From NCBI GenBank assembly GCA_003505905.1, contig DNXM01000078.1, forward strand, positions 224 to 7,000: a stretch of DNA of 6,777 bases, in the 5' to 3' direction. The notes under the pieces are model-generated. The model was not told where the DNA came from. It was given only the letters and a program-made list of their open reading frames with translations, and did no database searches. The position numbers and the translations under genes are program-made. The DNA is from Oscillospiraceae bacterium (GTDB taxonomy: Bacteria; Bacillota; Clostridia; Oscillospirales; Acutalibacteraceae). Below, piece by piece: positions 1 through 5,969 of this stretch. The stretch's first letter is position 1; the number at the start of each line of letters is the position of its first letter.

Positions 1-23
1 GACCTGCAGAAAAGAGAGCGAAT

Positions 24-1016
24 ATGAAAAAAATACTTTCACTGATTTTGTCCGCATTGATTTGTGCCCTTTGTTTGACATCCTGTTCGGGTGGAGAAGC
101 CGAAAAAGACGGTTACAAAATTGCTTTTGTTCCGAAGCTAACCTCCGTTCCTTGGTTTGAGCGCATGGAAGACGCCGTGAGCGATTACAACAAGGAAAAC
201 GGAACGGATTATTTCTATGGCGGTTCAACCGACACCGCCGGTCAGGTTACTTATTTGGAACAGTTGCTTGCAGAGGATTGGGATGCCATCTGTGTTGTTC
301 CCTATGACACGGAATCCATTGCACCGCTCCTCGAAAAAGCGAAGCAGGACGGCATTGTGGTTATTACGCATGAGGCGGATTCGCTTGACCCGGCGTATTT
401 CGATTACGATGTTGAAGCGTTCCAATCGGAAGCTCTCGGAACTCATTACGGTGAGATTCTTGTTGAAAAGTCCGGCGGAGAAGGAGCTTACATTCAGTTT
501 GTCGGCAGCTTGAATTCCGTGACGCACAACATATGGTGCGATAATGCAGATAAGTATATTGCGGAAAATTCCAATTTAAAAAAGTTGGGCAGATACGAAA
601 CGAACGACGATACGACTTCCGCATACAACCAAACCAAGGAATTGTTGCAGGCGCATCCTGAGATTGTTGCAATCGAGGGTTCTTCTTCAACGGATGTTTC
701 CGGAATTGCCCGCGCCGTGGAAGAATTGGGGCTCAGCGGAAAGGTAACCATTGTCGGTACATCTCTGCCTTCCGTTTGCGGTGAATACATTGAGAGCGGA
801 ACTATCACCACCATCTCGCTTTGGGATCCCGCTTTGACAGCAAAAGTGATGTTCAACCTTGCGGAAAAGGTTTTGGACAATCGTGATGCCTTCAGCACCG
901 ACGGCTACACAACGGATGTGGAAGGCTACGAAAAATTCACAGTTCAAGGCAATGTTCTGTACGGCAACGCCCGTATTGATGTTACAAAGGATAATATCGT
1001 CGAATATAACTTTTAA
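24..1016 (+). CDS. Sugar-type ABC transporter substrate-binding lipoprotein, LsrB/RhaS-like
   Basis: This 330-residue extracellular binding protein should capture a small sugar-like ligand and deliver it to the permease pair encoded downstream. Residues 1-20 form a lipoprotein signal peptide: KK at 2-3, a hydrophobic stretch, then lipobox LTSC with the lipid-bearing Cys21. Residues from about 31 to 310 read as a type I periplasmic-binding fold (Peripla_BP_4): IAFVPK at 33-38, a D-A-I-C-V-V-P strand at 87-93, VTIVGTSLP at 241-249 and LWDPA at 266-270. The last two and the IAFVPK start resemble LsrB (autoinducer-2) and RhaS (rhamnose). Lys38 matches a ligand-contacting Lys of LsrB, but the remembered Asp-Gln and Pro/Ala contacts align here with His168-Asn169 and Ser221/Ser223. 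Autoinducer-2 is therefore not assured; a deoxyhexose or pentose is equally possible. The start ATG has AGAGAG five bases upstream. First gene of the importer operon in view; its promoter is outside the window. Confidence 0.9.
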   Translation: MKKILSLILSALICALCLTSCSGGEAEKDGYKIAFVPKLTSVPWFERMEDAVSDYNKENGTDYFYGGSTDTAGQVTYLEQLLAEDWDAICVVPYDTESIAPLLEKAKQDGIVVITHEADSLDPAYFDYDVEAFQSEALGTHYGEILVEKSGGEGAYIQFVGSLNSVTHNIWCDNADKYIAENSNLKKLGRYETNDDTTSAYNQTKELLQAHPEIVAIEGSSSTDVSGIARAVEELGLSGKVTIVGTSLPSVCGEYIESGTITTISLWDPALTAKVMFNLAEKVLDNRDAFSTDGYTTDVEGYEKFTVQGNVLYGNARIDVTKDNIVEYNF

Positions 1017-1028
1017 TATATGGTTTTA

Positions 1029-1059
1029 CAAATGCCGTGCAAGATTGTATCGGCATTTG
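1029..1059 (+). promoter_or_regulatory. Intercistronic hairpin between binding-protein and ATPase genes
   Basis: CAAATGCCG (1029-1037) pairs perfectly with CGGCATTTG (1051-1059). The 13-base loop can add about four more pairs (TGCA with TGTA, one G-U) around AGAT. It begins 12 bases after the binding-protein stop and ends eight bases before the ATPase ribosome binding site. The following bases, CTTTATT, are U-rich but interrupted, so it looks like a leaky terminator or an mRNA 3'-end stabiliser rather than a full stop. Such elements are known in binding-protein operons (malE-malF is the classic case) and keep the binding protein in excess over the membrane parts. The structure is seen; its role is inferred. 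Confidence 0.6.
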
Positions 1060-1066
1060 CTTTATT

Positions 1067-1073
1067 GAGGAAG
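1067..1073 (+). promoter_or_regulatory. Ribosome binding site of the ATPase gene
   Basis: GAGGAAG lies two bases before the ATG at 1076, with its GAGG core five bases before it. It decides the start: the in-frame GTG at 1037 lies inside the upstream hairpin and has no ribosome binding site. Confidence 0.8.
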
Positions 1074-1075
1074 AA

Positions 1076-2575
1076 ATGAACGAATCATTTGTAAAAATTG
1101 TAGATGTAAAAAAAGCTTATTCCGGGAATGAATACGTCCTGAACGGCATAAACCTTGACCTGAAGTGCGGTGAAATTCACTGCCTCGCAGGCGGAAACGG
1201 CTCGGGAAAATCGACGCTGATAAAAATCATTTCCGGTGTCCACGAACCGTCGGGTGGCGAAGTATACATCGACGGCGAAAAAATGACGCATATGAAGCCT
1301 CTTGATGCAATTGATAAGGGAATTCAGGTCATATATCAGGATTTTGCTGTTTTTTCGAATCTTTCGGTGGCGGAAAACATCGCAATGAACCGTGCTATTA
1401 AAAACAAATGCAAAATTGTGAATTATCAGGAGATGCGAAAGCTTGCCCGTGAATCCCTGGCTAAAATCGGTGTGGAAATTGATGTGGATGCACGGCTCGG
1501 CGACCTCGGCGTTTCGTTCAAGCAAATGGTGGCACTTTGCCGAGCGTTGATTAACGAGCCGAAGCTTCTCATTCTTGATGAACCGACAACGGCATTGACG
1601 GCAAGAGAGGTTGAAAAGCTTTGGCAGATTGTCACGAAGCTTCGAGATACCGGCATGGCGGTTTTACTGATTGACCACAAATTCGATGAGATTAAGGAAA
1701 TTTCAGATCGTTTGACCGTTATCCGAAACGGAGAGGTTGTGTCAACGGGCACCGTAGACGAATACGACCACCGCAGATTTCAAATTGACCTTACCGGACA
1801 CGATTTCGCAACGGAACGATATCGACCGGCGCCGTCTGATGAGAATATTTTGACGGTGGAAAACATTTCCTCAAACGGGAATTATGAGAATATCTCATTC
1901 CAACTCAACAAAGGCGATGTTTTGGGCATTACCGGGCTTTTAGGTTCGGGAAGAAATGAAATTGTTGAAGCATTATTCGGCATCACACCTGCCGAAAGCG
2001 GACGAATTATTCTCAACGGCAAAGAAATCAAACTGAAGAGTATTAAAGATGCCGTGAAAAACGAAATCGGTTTTGTTCCCGAGGATCGGCTTTCGCAAGG
2101 GCTTTTTTCGGAGCTTCCCGTTATGGAAAATGTTACCGCTTCATCATTAAAAAAATATCGTTTTGCATTCGGATTAAGAAAGAAGAAAATGGTTCGGGAT
2201 ACCCTTGAATACATAAAATCGCTTGGGATTAAGACTTCTTCCTCTTCCGCTTTGGTGAAATCTCTTTCGGGCGGTAATGCGCAAAAGGTTGTCCTTTCCA
2301 AGTGGCTCAACACCAATCCGAAGCTGTTGCTGCTTATCGGTCCGAGCGTCGGTATGGATGTCGGCGCAAAAGCGGAGATTCATTCGATTTTGCACCGATT
2401 GGCGGAAAACGGCATGGGAATCGTTCTTGTCACGGATGACCTTGCCGAACTGACGGAAAACTGCAACAAAATATTGATTGTCCGAAACGGCATAATTGTA
2501 AAAGAAACCGATAACTCAATGAGTAAAAAACAAATTGAGTTGCTGATGCTCGGCGGCGAGGAGGAGATTGTATGA
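1076..2575 (+). CDS. Sugar ABC transporter ATP-binding protein with two fused ATPase domains (RbsA/MglA/LsrA/RhaT type)
   Basis: At 499 residues it has the usual length for the double-domain ATPases that power carbohydrate import (COG1129-like). It works on the cytoplasmic face with the two permeases downstream. Domain 1 (about 5-240): Walker A GGNGSGKST at 39-47, Q-loop Gln88, signature position LGVSFKQ at 144-150, Walker B LLILDE at 164-169, switch His201. Domain 2 (about 257-495): Walker A-like GLLGSGRNE at 287-295 (Lys replaced by Arg, normal in this family), canonical signature LSGGN at 397-401, Walker B position LLLLIG at 417-422, then P-S-V-G-M-D-V-G-A. The Asp-Glu pair of the second Walker B is Ile421-Gly422, and the first signature has lost its Ser/Gly pattern. 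This leaves one intact composite site. A GPTVGVD-like second Walker B is, from memory, typical of one subgroup of these ATPases. The 3' end overlaps the next gene by four bases (ATGA), indicating translational coupling. Confidence 0.93.
   Translation: MNESFVKIVDVKKAYSGNEYVLNGINLDLKCGEIHCLAGGNGSGKSTLIKIISGVHEPSGGEVYIDGEKMTHMKPLDAIDKGIQVIYQDFAVFSNLSVAENIAMNRAIKNKCKIVNYQEMRKLARESLAKIGVEIDVDARLGDLGVSFKQMVALCRALINEPKLLILDEPTTALTAREVEKLWQIVTKLRDTGMAVLLIDHKFDEIKEISDRLTVIRNGEVVSTGTVDEYDHRRFQIDLTGHDFATERYRPAPSDENILTVENISSNGNYENISFQLNKGDVLGITGLLGSGRNEIVEALFGITPAESGRIILNGKEIKLKSIKDAVKNEIGFVPEDRLSQGLFSELPVMENVTASSLKKYRFAFGLRKKKMVRDTLEYIKSLGIKTSSSSALVKSLSGGNAQKVVLSKWLNTNPKLLLLIGPSVGMDVGAKAEIHSILHRLAENGMGIVLVTDDLAELTENCNKILIVRNGIIVKETDNSMSKKQIELLMLGGEEEIV
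2558..2566 (+). promoter_or_regulatory. Ribosome binding site of permease 1, inside the ATPase gene
   Basis: GAGGAGGAG ends five bases before the ATG at 2572. It lies within the last ATPase codons, where it encodes the acidic EEE near the C-terminus. Together with the ATGA stop-start overlap it supports coupled translation of ATPase and permease. Confidence 0.75.
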
Positions 2576-3585
2576 AAAAGTTTAAGCATTTTCTCCTTTC
2601 GAACAACATGATTATCGTCTATATCATCTTGGCTTTTTCGGTTGTCGTTGCCATCCGTGAATCGGCTTTTTTAGGGGTTCCGACGCTTGTGAATCTTGCG
2701 CGCGGAAGCATTGTAACGCTTTGTTTTGCTTTGTGCGAAATGCTTATCATGATTGCGGGCGGAATTGATGTGTCGTTTCCTGCAATTGCCTGTGTTTCCA
2801 TGTATGTTCCCATGTATCTGTTCAATAACGGCATAACAGCCGACAGCGGCTTTCTGTTTGTCGTCATAGCTGTTTTATGCGGTCTGTGCTTTGGGTTGTT
2901 CAACGGCTTTTTGGTTTCTTGCATCAAGATTCCGTCTTTGATTGCAACGCTTGCCACAAGTGCTATTGCGTCAGGCGGTCTTGCTTTCCTTTTCGGTGTT
3001 AAAACATTCAGCAAAATGCCAACGGCGTTGAGCAAGATTTACAACATGAACCTTTTGGTTTATGCCGACACCGCTACAGGGCTTTCTTATCCGTTGACCG
3101 GTCTTGTTCTCGTTCCTGTTCTTCTTTCGGTTGTAATTGCCGTTTTGTTAAAGTACACGATGCTCGGCAGAGGATTGTACGCTTTGGGCGGCAACCCGGA
3201 TGCCGCCAGAACGGTAGGCTTTCCGGTAAGACGATTGCAGTTTTTTGCCTATGCGTTCAGCGGAACGGTTGCCGGCATCGCCGCCGTTATTTATGTTGTC
3301 TTGATGCAAAGCTGCGGAACAACCGATTTGATGGGCCGCGAAATGCTGGTTGTTGCGGCTTGCGTCGTCGGCGGATGCTCTTTGACGGGCGGTGACGGAA
3401 CCGTCAGCGGTGCAGTGCTTGGAACCATTTTGATTACACTTGTTCAAAACAACCTTAATATGCTTGGTGTTGACACCAAGTGGCAAACCTTTGCCGTTGG
3501 CGTTGTGTTGCTGTTCGGTGTCCTCTTGACGGCATTGCGGGGTAAGCTCAAAAAAGGAAAGTGGGGTGGACGGACGAATGCTTAA
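2572..3585 (+). CDS. Sugar ABC transporter permease 1 (RbsC/LsrC/RhaP type)
   Basis: A 337-residue membrane protein of the BPD_transp_2 family (RbsC-like), one half of the translocation channel. About ten hydrophobic segments are visible, near 12-28, 45-62, 68-85, 94-115, 121-143, 173-194, 222-246, 256-269, 277-297 and 305-322. Family marks are MIAGGIDVS at 60-68, FNGFLVSCIKIPSLIATLA at 110-128, and the cytoplasmic loop LGRGLYALGGNPDAARTVG at 198-216, which is expected to contact the ATPase. The usual GGIDLSVG after the second segment is GGIDVSFP here, a version I recall from the same subgroup as the ATPase. The C-terminus is short and basic (KLKKGK). The gene starts inside the ATPase stop and its end overlaps the next start, so all three membrane-complex genes are translationally linked. 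The substrate cannot be read from the permease. Confidence 0.92.
   Translation: MKKFKHFLLSNNMIIVYIILAFSVVVAIRESAFLGVPTLVNLARGSIVTLCFALCEMLIMIAGGIDVSFPAIACVSMYVPMYLFNNGITADSGFLFVVIAVLCGLCFGLFNGFLVSCIKIPSLIATLATSAIASGGLAFLFGVKTFSKMPTALSKIYNMNLLVYADTATGLSYPLTGLVLVPVLLSVVIAVLLKYTMLGRGLYALGGNPDAARTVGFPVRRLQFFAYAFSGTVAGIAAVIYVVLMQSCGTTDLMGREMLVVAACVVGGCSLTGGDGTVSGAVLGTILITLVQNNLNMLGVDTKWQTFAVGVVLLFGVLLTALRGKLKKGKWGGRTNA
3554..3558 (+). promoter_or_regulatory. Ribosome binding site candidate for permease 2
   Basis: AAGGA stands seven bases before GTG 3566, a good spacing for that start. A weaker G-rich match (GGTGG at 3565-3569) stands eight bases before the in-frame ATG at 3578. The two starts cannot be separated from sequence alone. 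Confidence 0.45.
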
Positions 3586-4600
3586 TTCGACAATGAAGCA
3601 AAAAAACAGTGTGATTCGACAAATTCTCACCATTTTGATTTTGATGCTTTTGGTTATCGTTGCAATGGCAATCTTGAGTCCCGACACCTATTTTACGCCG
3701 AAGAATGCCAAAAGTATGATTTTTCAGTTCCCTGAATTCGGCATTTTATCGTTCGGAATGATGCTTTGCATGATTGGCGGCGGAATTGATATTTCCCTTG
3801 TGGGTATCATGAACCTCAGCGGTATGACGGCGGCTCTTGTCATGCTTGCTTTGATTCCCAACGAAAGCACAGCATCCGATGGGAAGCTTGCTTTTGCGCT
3901 TTTGGCTGCCTGTGCCTGTGCGATAGCGGTAGGTGCGCTTTGCGGAATTTTCAATGGACTCATCATCGGTTATTTTAAGATTCCCGCAATGCTCGTCACA
4001 CTTTGCTCGCTTCAGCTTTTTAACGGGTTGGTTTATGCGGTTACCGGTGGTACGGCTGTAACTGGGATGTGTGCCTCGTTCAAAGAAATTGCCAATGGCA
4101 CGATTCCCGGCACATGGATTCCGTGGGTTCTTCCGATATTTGTCGTTGTAACCGCAGCTGTTGCCTTAATTTTGCATCAATCAAAGCTCGGTAAGGAAAT
4201 ATTCTATCTTGGCTCAAACAGAGTGGTCAGTGAATATTCCGGGTTAAGTACATTGAAAATTTCGGTTCTGACCCACATGATTTCCGGCATTTTGGGCGGC
4301 GTTTCCGGCATCCTGATTACATCACATATGAATGCGGCAAAGTCATCAAACGGCACCTCATACACGCTGCTTTCCATCCTTATTGTGGTGCTCGGCGGCG
4401 TTCATCCGAACGGTGGAAGGGGAAATATCATCGGCGTTACCCTGTCGGTGATTTTAATGCAGATGGTGACAAACGCATTTACGCTGTTGAGAATTTCACA
4501 GGATGTAAAGAATTTTGCCAATGGCGTATTGCTGATACTGACGCTTGTGCTTGTTATTTTTCTGCAAAAAGCTGATGAGAAAAAACGCACGAATATGTGA
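3566..4600 (+). CDS. Sugar ABC transporter permease 2 (RbsC/LsrD/RhaQ type)
   Basis: The second BPD_transp_2 permease has 344 residues from GTG 3566, or 340 from ATG 3578. It is expected to pair with permease 1. Visible marks are MIGGGIDIS at 69-77 after a hydrophobic segment, FNGLIIGYFKIPAMLVTL at 129-146, the ATPase-facing loop KLGKEIFYLGSNRVVSEYSG at 207-226, and LGGVHPNGGRGNIIG at 276-290, followed by two more membrane segments. About nine or ten membrane segments are present and the N-terminus is basic and cytoplasmic. It aligns by eye to permease 1 in the same order of motifs but differs through most positions, as expected for a heterodimeric channel. It overlaps permease 1 by 20 bases (GTG) or 8 bases (ATG). 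It is the last gene of the operon: a strong hairpin follows 35 bases after its stop. ATG 3593 is a third, less likely start with no ribosome binding site. Confidence 0.92.
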   Translation: MDGRMLNSTMKQKNSVIRQILTILILMLLVIVAMAILSPDTYFTPKNAKSMIFQFPEFGILSFGMMLCMIGGGIDISLVGIMNLSGMTAALVMLALIPNESTASDGKLAFALLAACACAIAVGALCGIFNGLIIGYFKIPAMLVTLCSLQLFNGLVYAVTGGTAVTGMCASFKEIANGTIPGTWIPWVLPIFVVVTAAVALILHQSKLGKEIFYLGSNRVVSEYSGLSTLKISVLTHMISGILGGVSGILITSHMNAAKSSNGTSYTLLSILIVVLGGVHPNGGRGNIIGVTLSVILMQMVTNAFTLLRISQDVKNFANGVLLILTLVLVIFLQKADEKKRTNM

Positions 4601-4635
4601 CTTCGGAATTTGAAATGTAATCCGATAGAAAGCAA

Positions 4636-4683
4636 AAAACAGCAAATAAGCTTATGATTTTCAAAAAGCTTATTCGCTGTTTT
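4636..4683. terminator. Bidirectional terminator between importer operon and xylanase
   Basis: Arms 4636-4653 and 4666-4683 form an 18-bp stem with one imperfect position (4644 against 4675) and a 12-base loop. The stem base is an A-run on one side and a T-run on the other (six A at 4634-4639; TTTTCTTATTTT after the right arm), so each strand gives a hairpin ending in a U-tract. It lies 35 bases after the permease 2 stop and 16 bases beyond the xylanase stop on the other strand. The imperfect position is A-C in plus-strand RNA but a G-U pair in minus-strand RNA, so the xylanase side gets the slightly better hairpin. Confidence 0.85.
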
Positions 4684-4699
4684 CTTATTTTACGATGGG

Positions 4700-5794
4700 T
4701 TATGAAAAGTCGCAAACTGCGTAGAATGCGTTTTTCGGCATACTGTTGCGGTCAAACAGAAGCGCCCAACGGTAGCACACCTGACCGTCGGAGTTTATTT
4801 GCGGGCGGTCATCGTTGACACCCCAAAATGTTACGCTCGAAATTTTGTCTGCATTTTTACGCAAAACTTCAAACAGTTGGCTCAGTTTTCTGGATTGGAG
4901 AAGCTCAATGTACTTCGGCAGTTCATCAAAAACATCATCCTTATAAGCATCAATGTTCATATCACATTCGGTTATTTGAATGTCAACACCGATTTTGTCG
5001 AGCTTGTCAATCAGCTTTTGCAGGCGTCTCGGCGTTACATTGATTTCAAACAAATTCCAATGGCTCTGAAGACCGACGGCGTGAATGGGCACCCCGGCAT
5101 CAATCCACTTTTCGAGATATTTCAGGAAATAGTTTTGTTTGGTTTGATTACTGAGCACGGTGGTTTCATTCAGGCAGAGAACGGCGGTCGGGTCAGCCTC
5201 GTGAGCATACTCGAATGCTTTTGTAATGTACTCTTCACCGCAGATGGTATAAAAGTCGTTTGCCTTGAATGCGCCGCCTTGAATATCGTAACCGAACGGC
5301 TCGTTCACAACATCCCACACACGCACAACACTTTTGTATCGGTTCACGACAGTTGAAATATAGTTGTGCATTCTTTGCAGTAAAACTTCTTTGCTGACAA
5401 GATTTCCGCTGCTGTCACGGGTCATCCAGCTTCCGAGATTGCCCCAAATAAGGCAATGACCACGGAGCTTGATTCCGTTTGTTTTACAAAAGTTTGCAAT
5501 AATATCGGCATCGGCATAATTCCACTTACCATCTGCCGGGTTGAGCGTATCCTGCTTGAACGAGTTTTCTGCGGTAAGGGTTGAGAAGTTCTTGAGTAGG
5601 AAGGCGGAAGTGTCGGGAAGCACGCAGTGATAGCCTGCAACAGCGGCTCCGATATCAAAATAATCGGCATAGTATTCCTTGAAGCCTTTGTAATTTTTAT
5701 CTCCCAATTTGTCGGAATAGTCATAATCGGTTATCGGATTAAGAGATAAAAAAGAGAAAAGGGCAAGAAAAAAGCTCAAAATACGGGTTAACAT
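4700..5794 (-). CDS. GH10 endo-1,4-beta-xylanase-like enzyme, exported
   Basis: A 364-residue glycoside hydrolase family 10 protein, expected to cut the xylan backbone with retention outside the cell. Residues 1-20 are a hydrophobic export signal (Arg4, then FFLALFSFLSL) with no clear AxA site, so it may stay as an anchor. The catalytic barrel covers about 38-363: TAEN at 74-77 with Lys80, RGH at 111-113, acid/base Glu165 in WDVVNE, QSH at 243-245, nucleophile Glu276 in ITECD, and Trp324 in FWGVND. No carbohydrate-binding or dockerin module is present. Several cleft positions are unusual: Gly118-Asn119-Leu120 after Trp117 where His-Ser-Gln is usual, NET for NDY at 209-211, and no Trp eight residues after Trp324. 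The start is ATG 5794, with GGAGGGA six bases upstream. A longer frame from ATG 5842 is ruled out because that codon lies upstream of the -10 box. The gene has its own promoter and terminator. Confidence 0.93.
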   Translation of the reverse strand: MLTRILSFFLALFSFLSLNPITDYDYSDKLGDKNYKGFKEYYADYFDIGAAVAGYHCVLPDTSAFLLKNFSTLTAENSFKQDTLNPADGKWNYADADIIANFCKTNGIKLRGHCLIWGNLGSWMTRDSSGNLVSKEVLLQRMHNYISTVVNRYKSVVRVWDVVNEPFGYDIQGGAFKANDFYTICGEEYITKAFEYAHEADPTAVLCLNETTVLSNQTKQNYFLKYLEKWIDAGVPIHAVGLQSHWNLFEINVTPRRLQKLIDKLDKIGVDIQITECDMNIDAYKDDVFDELPKYIELLQSRKLSQLFEVLRKNADKISSVTFWGVNDDRPQINSDGQVCYRWALLFDRNSMPKNAFYAVCDFS

Positions 5795-5800
5795 AGGTTG

Positions 5801-5807
5801 TCCCTCC
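5801..5807 (-). promoter_or_regulatory. Ribosome binding site of the xylanase
   Basis: GGAGGGA (minus strand) ends six bases before ATG 5794 and fixes that start. The leader between the predicted transcript start and this site is short and made mostly of CAA/CAAA units, so it should be unstructured and easy to load. Confidence 0.85.
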
Positions 5808-5821
5808 AAGTTGTTTGTTGT

Positions 5822-5860
5822 TTGAATTATAGCACTTTTCACTGCTCGGTGTCAATTCAA
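5822..5860. promoter_or_regulatory. Candidate operator dyads around the xylanase promoter
   Basis: TTGAATT at 5822-5828 and AATTCAA at 5854-5860 are perfect inverted copies whose centres are 32 bases apart, about three helical turns. They overlap the -10 and -35 boxes respectively. Within the spacer, 5831-5846 is an imperfect 16-base dyad with AGCA and TGCT at its ends. Neither matches the catabolite-response (cre) consensus. The symmetry is seen; repressor binding is a guess, and 7-bp AT-rich inverted repeats can arise by chance. Confidence 0.3.
5826..5855 (-). promoter_or_regulatory. Sigma-A type promoter of the xylanase
   Basis: On the minus strand a perfect TTGACA (5855-5850) and a perfect TATAAT (5831-5826) are separated by 18 bases, one more than optimal. 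Transcription would begin near 5819, giving a leader of about 25 bases. With both hexamers at consensus the basal strength should be high, so any control probably acts by repression. Two dyads overlap this region (listed separately). Confidence 0.85.
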
Positions 5861-5878
5861 GTTAAGTGTTCCTGTTTT

Positions 5879-5906
5879 CCGACCGTCAGGGTCGGTTTTT
5901 TCTTTT
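5879..5906 (+). terminator. Plus-strand intrinsic terminator without an obvious gene
   Basis: CCGACC (5879-5884), loop GTCAG and GGTCGG (5890-5895) form a perfect GC-rich 6-bp stem followed by TTTTTTCTTTT. This is a textbook rho-independent terminator for plus-strand transcription. No plus-strand gene ends between 4600 and here, so it would stop antisense RNA crossing the xylanase region or an unrecognised small transcript. On the minus strand it has no U-tract and lies about 24 bases upstream of the xylanase -35 box, so the same palindrome could also be a protein-binding site. Confidence 0.65.
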
Positions 5907-5925
5907 CCTGCCCACTTCACCATTC

Positions 5926-5969
5926 AAAAGGACTGCCGCAGATTGATTTTCTCAATTTGCGACAGCCCC
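5926..5969 (-). terminator. Terminator of the LysR-type gene, overlapping its stop codon
   Basis: In minus-strand RNA the arms 5969-5958 and 5940-5929 pair over 12 bases (three G-U), then one mismatch and five more pairs close a GAAAA loop. The 3' side ends in UUUU (5929-5926). The LysR stop codon (5954-5952) is inside the hairpin. Two of the G-U positions become A-C mismatches in plus-strand RNA, so the minus strand is the better folded one. A T-run at 5970-5975 could still let it act weakly in the other direction. Confidence 0.7.

Noticed and set aside
1037..1075. GTG 1037 as the ATPase start, adding 13 residues
   Set aside because: It lies in the intercistronic hairpin, has no ribosome binding site, and the added residues do not look like the family N-terminus. 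ATG 1076 has GAGGAAG.
3148..3687. Minus-strand open frame of 179 codons across the permease junction
   Set aside because: It is antisense to two well-supported permeases, and its composition (many Ser, Arg, His, Gln) is typical of a shadow frame.
4799..5356. Plus-strand open frame of 185 codons opposite the xylanase
   Set aside because: It is a shadow of a clear GH10 gene, has no ribosome binding site and its product resembles nothing I recognise.
5795..5842. ATG 5842 as the xylanase start, adding 16 residues
   Set aside because: The codon lies within the spacer of the promoter, upstream of the -10 box, so it would not be in the mRNA. ATG 5794 has an excellent ribosome binding site followed by a signal peptide.
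5822..5860. Catabolite-response (cre) element at the xylanase promoter
   Set aside because: No stretch fits the TGNAANCGNTNNCA-type consensus with its central CG.
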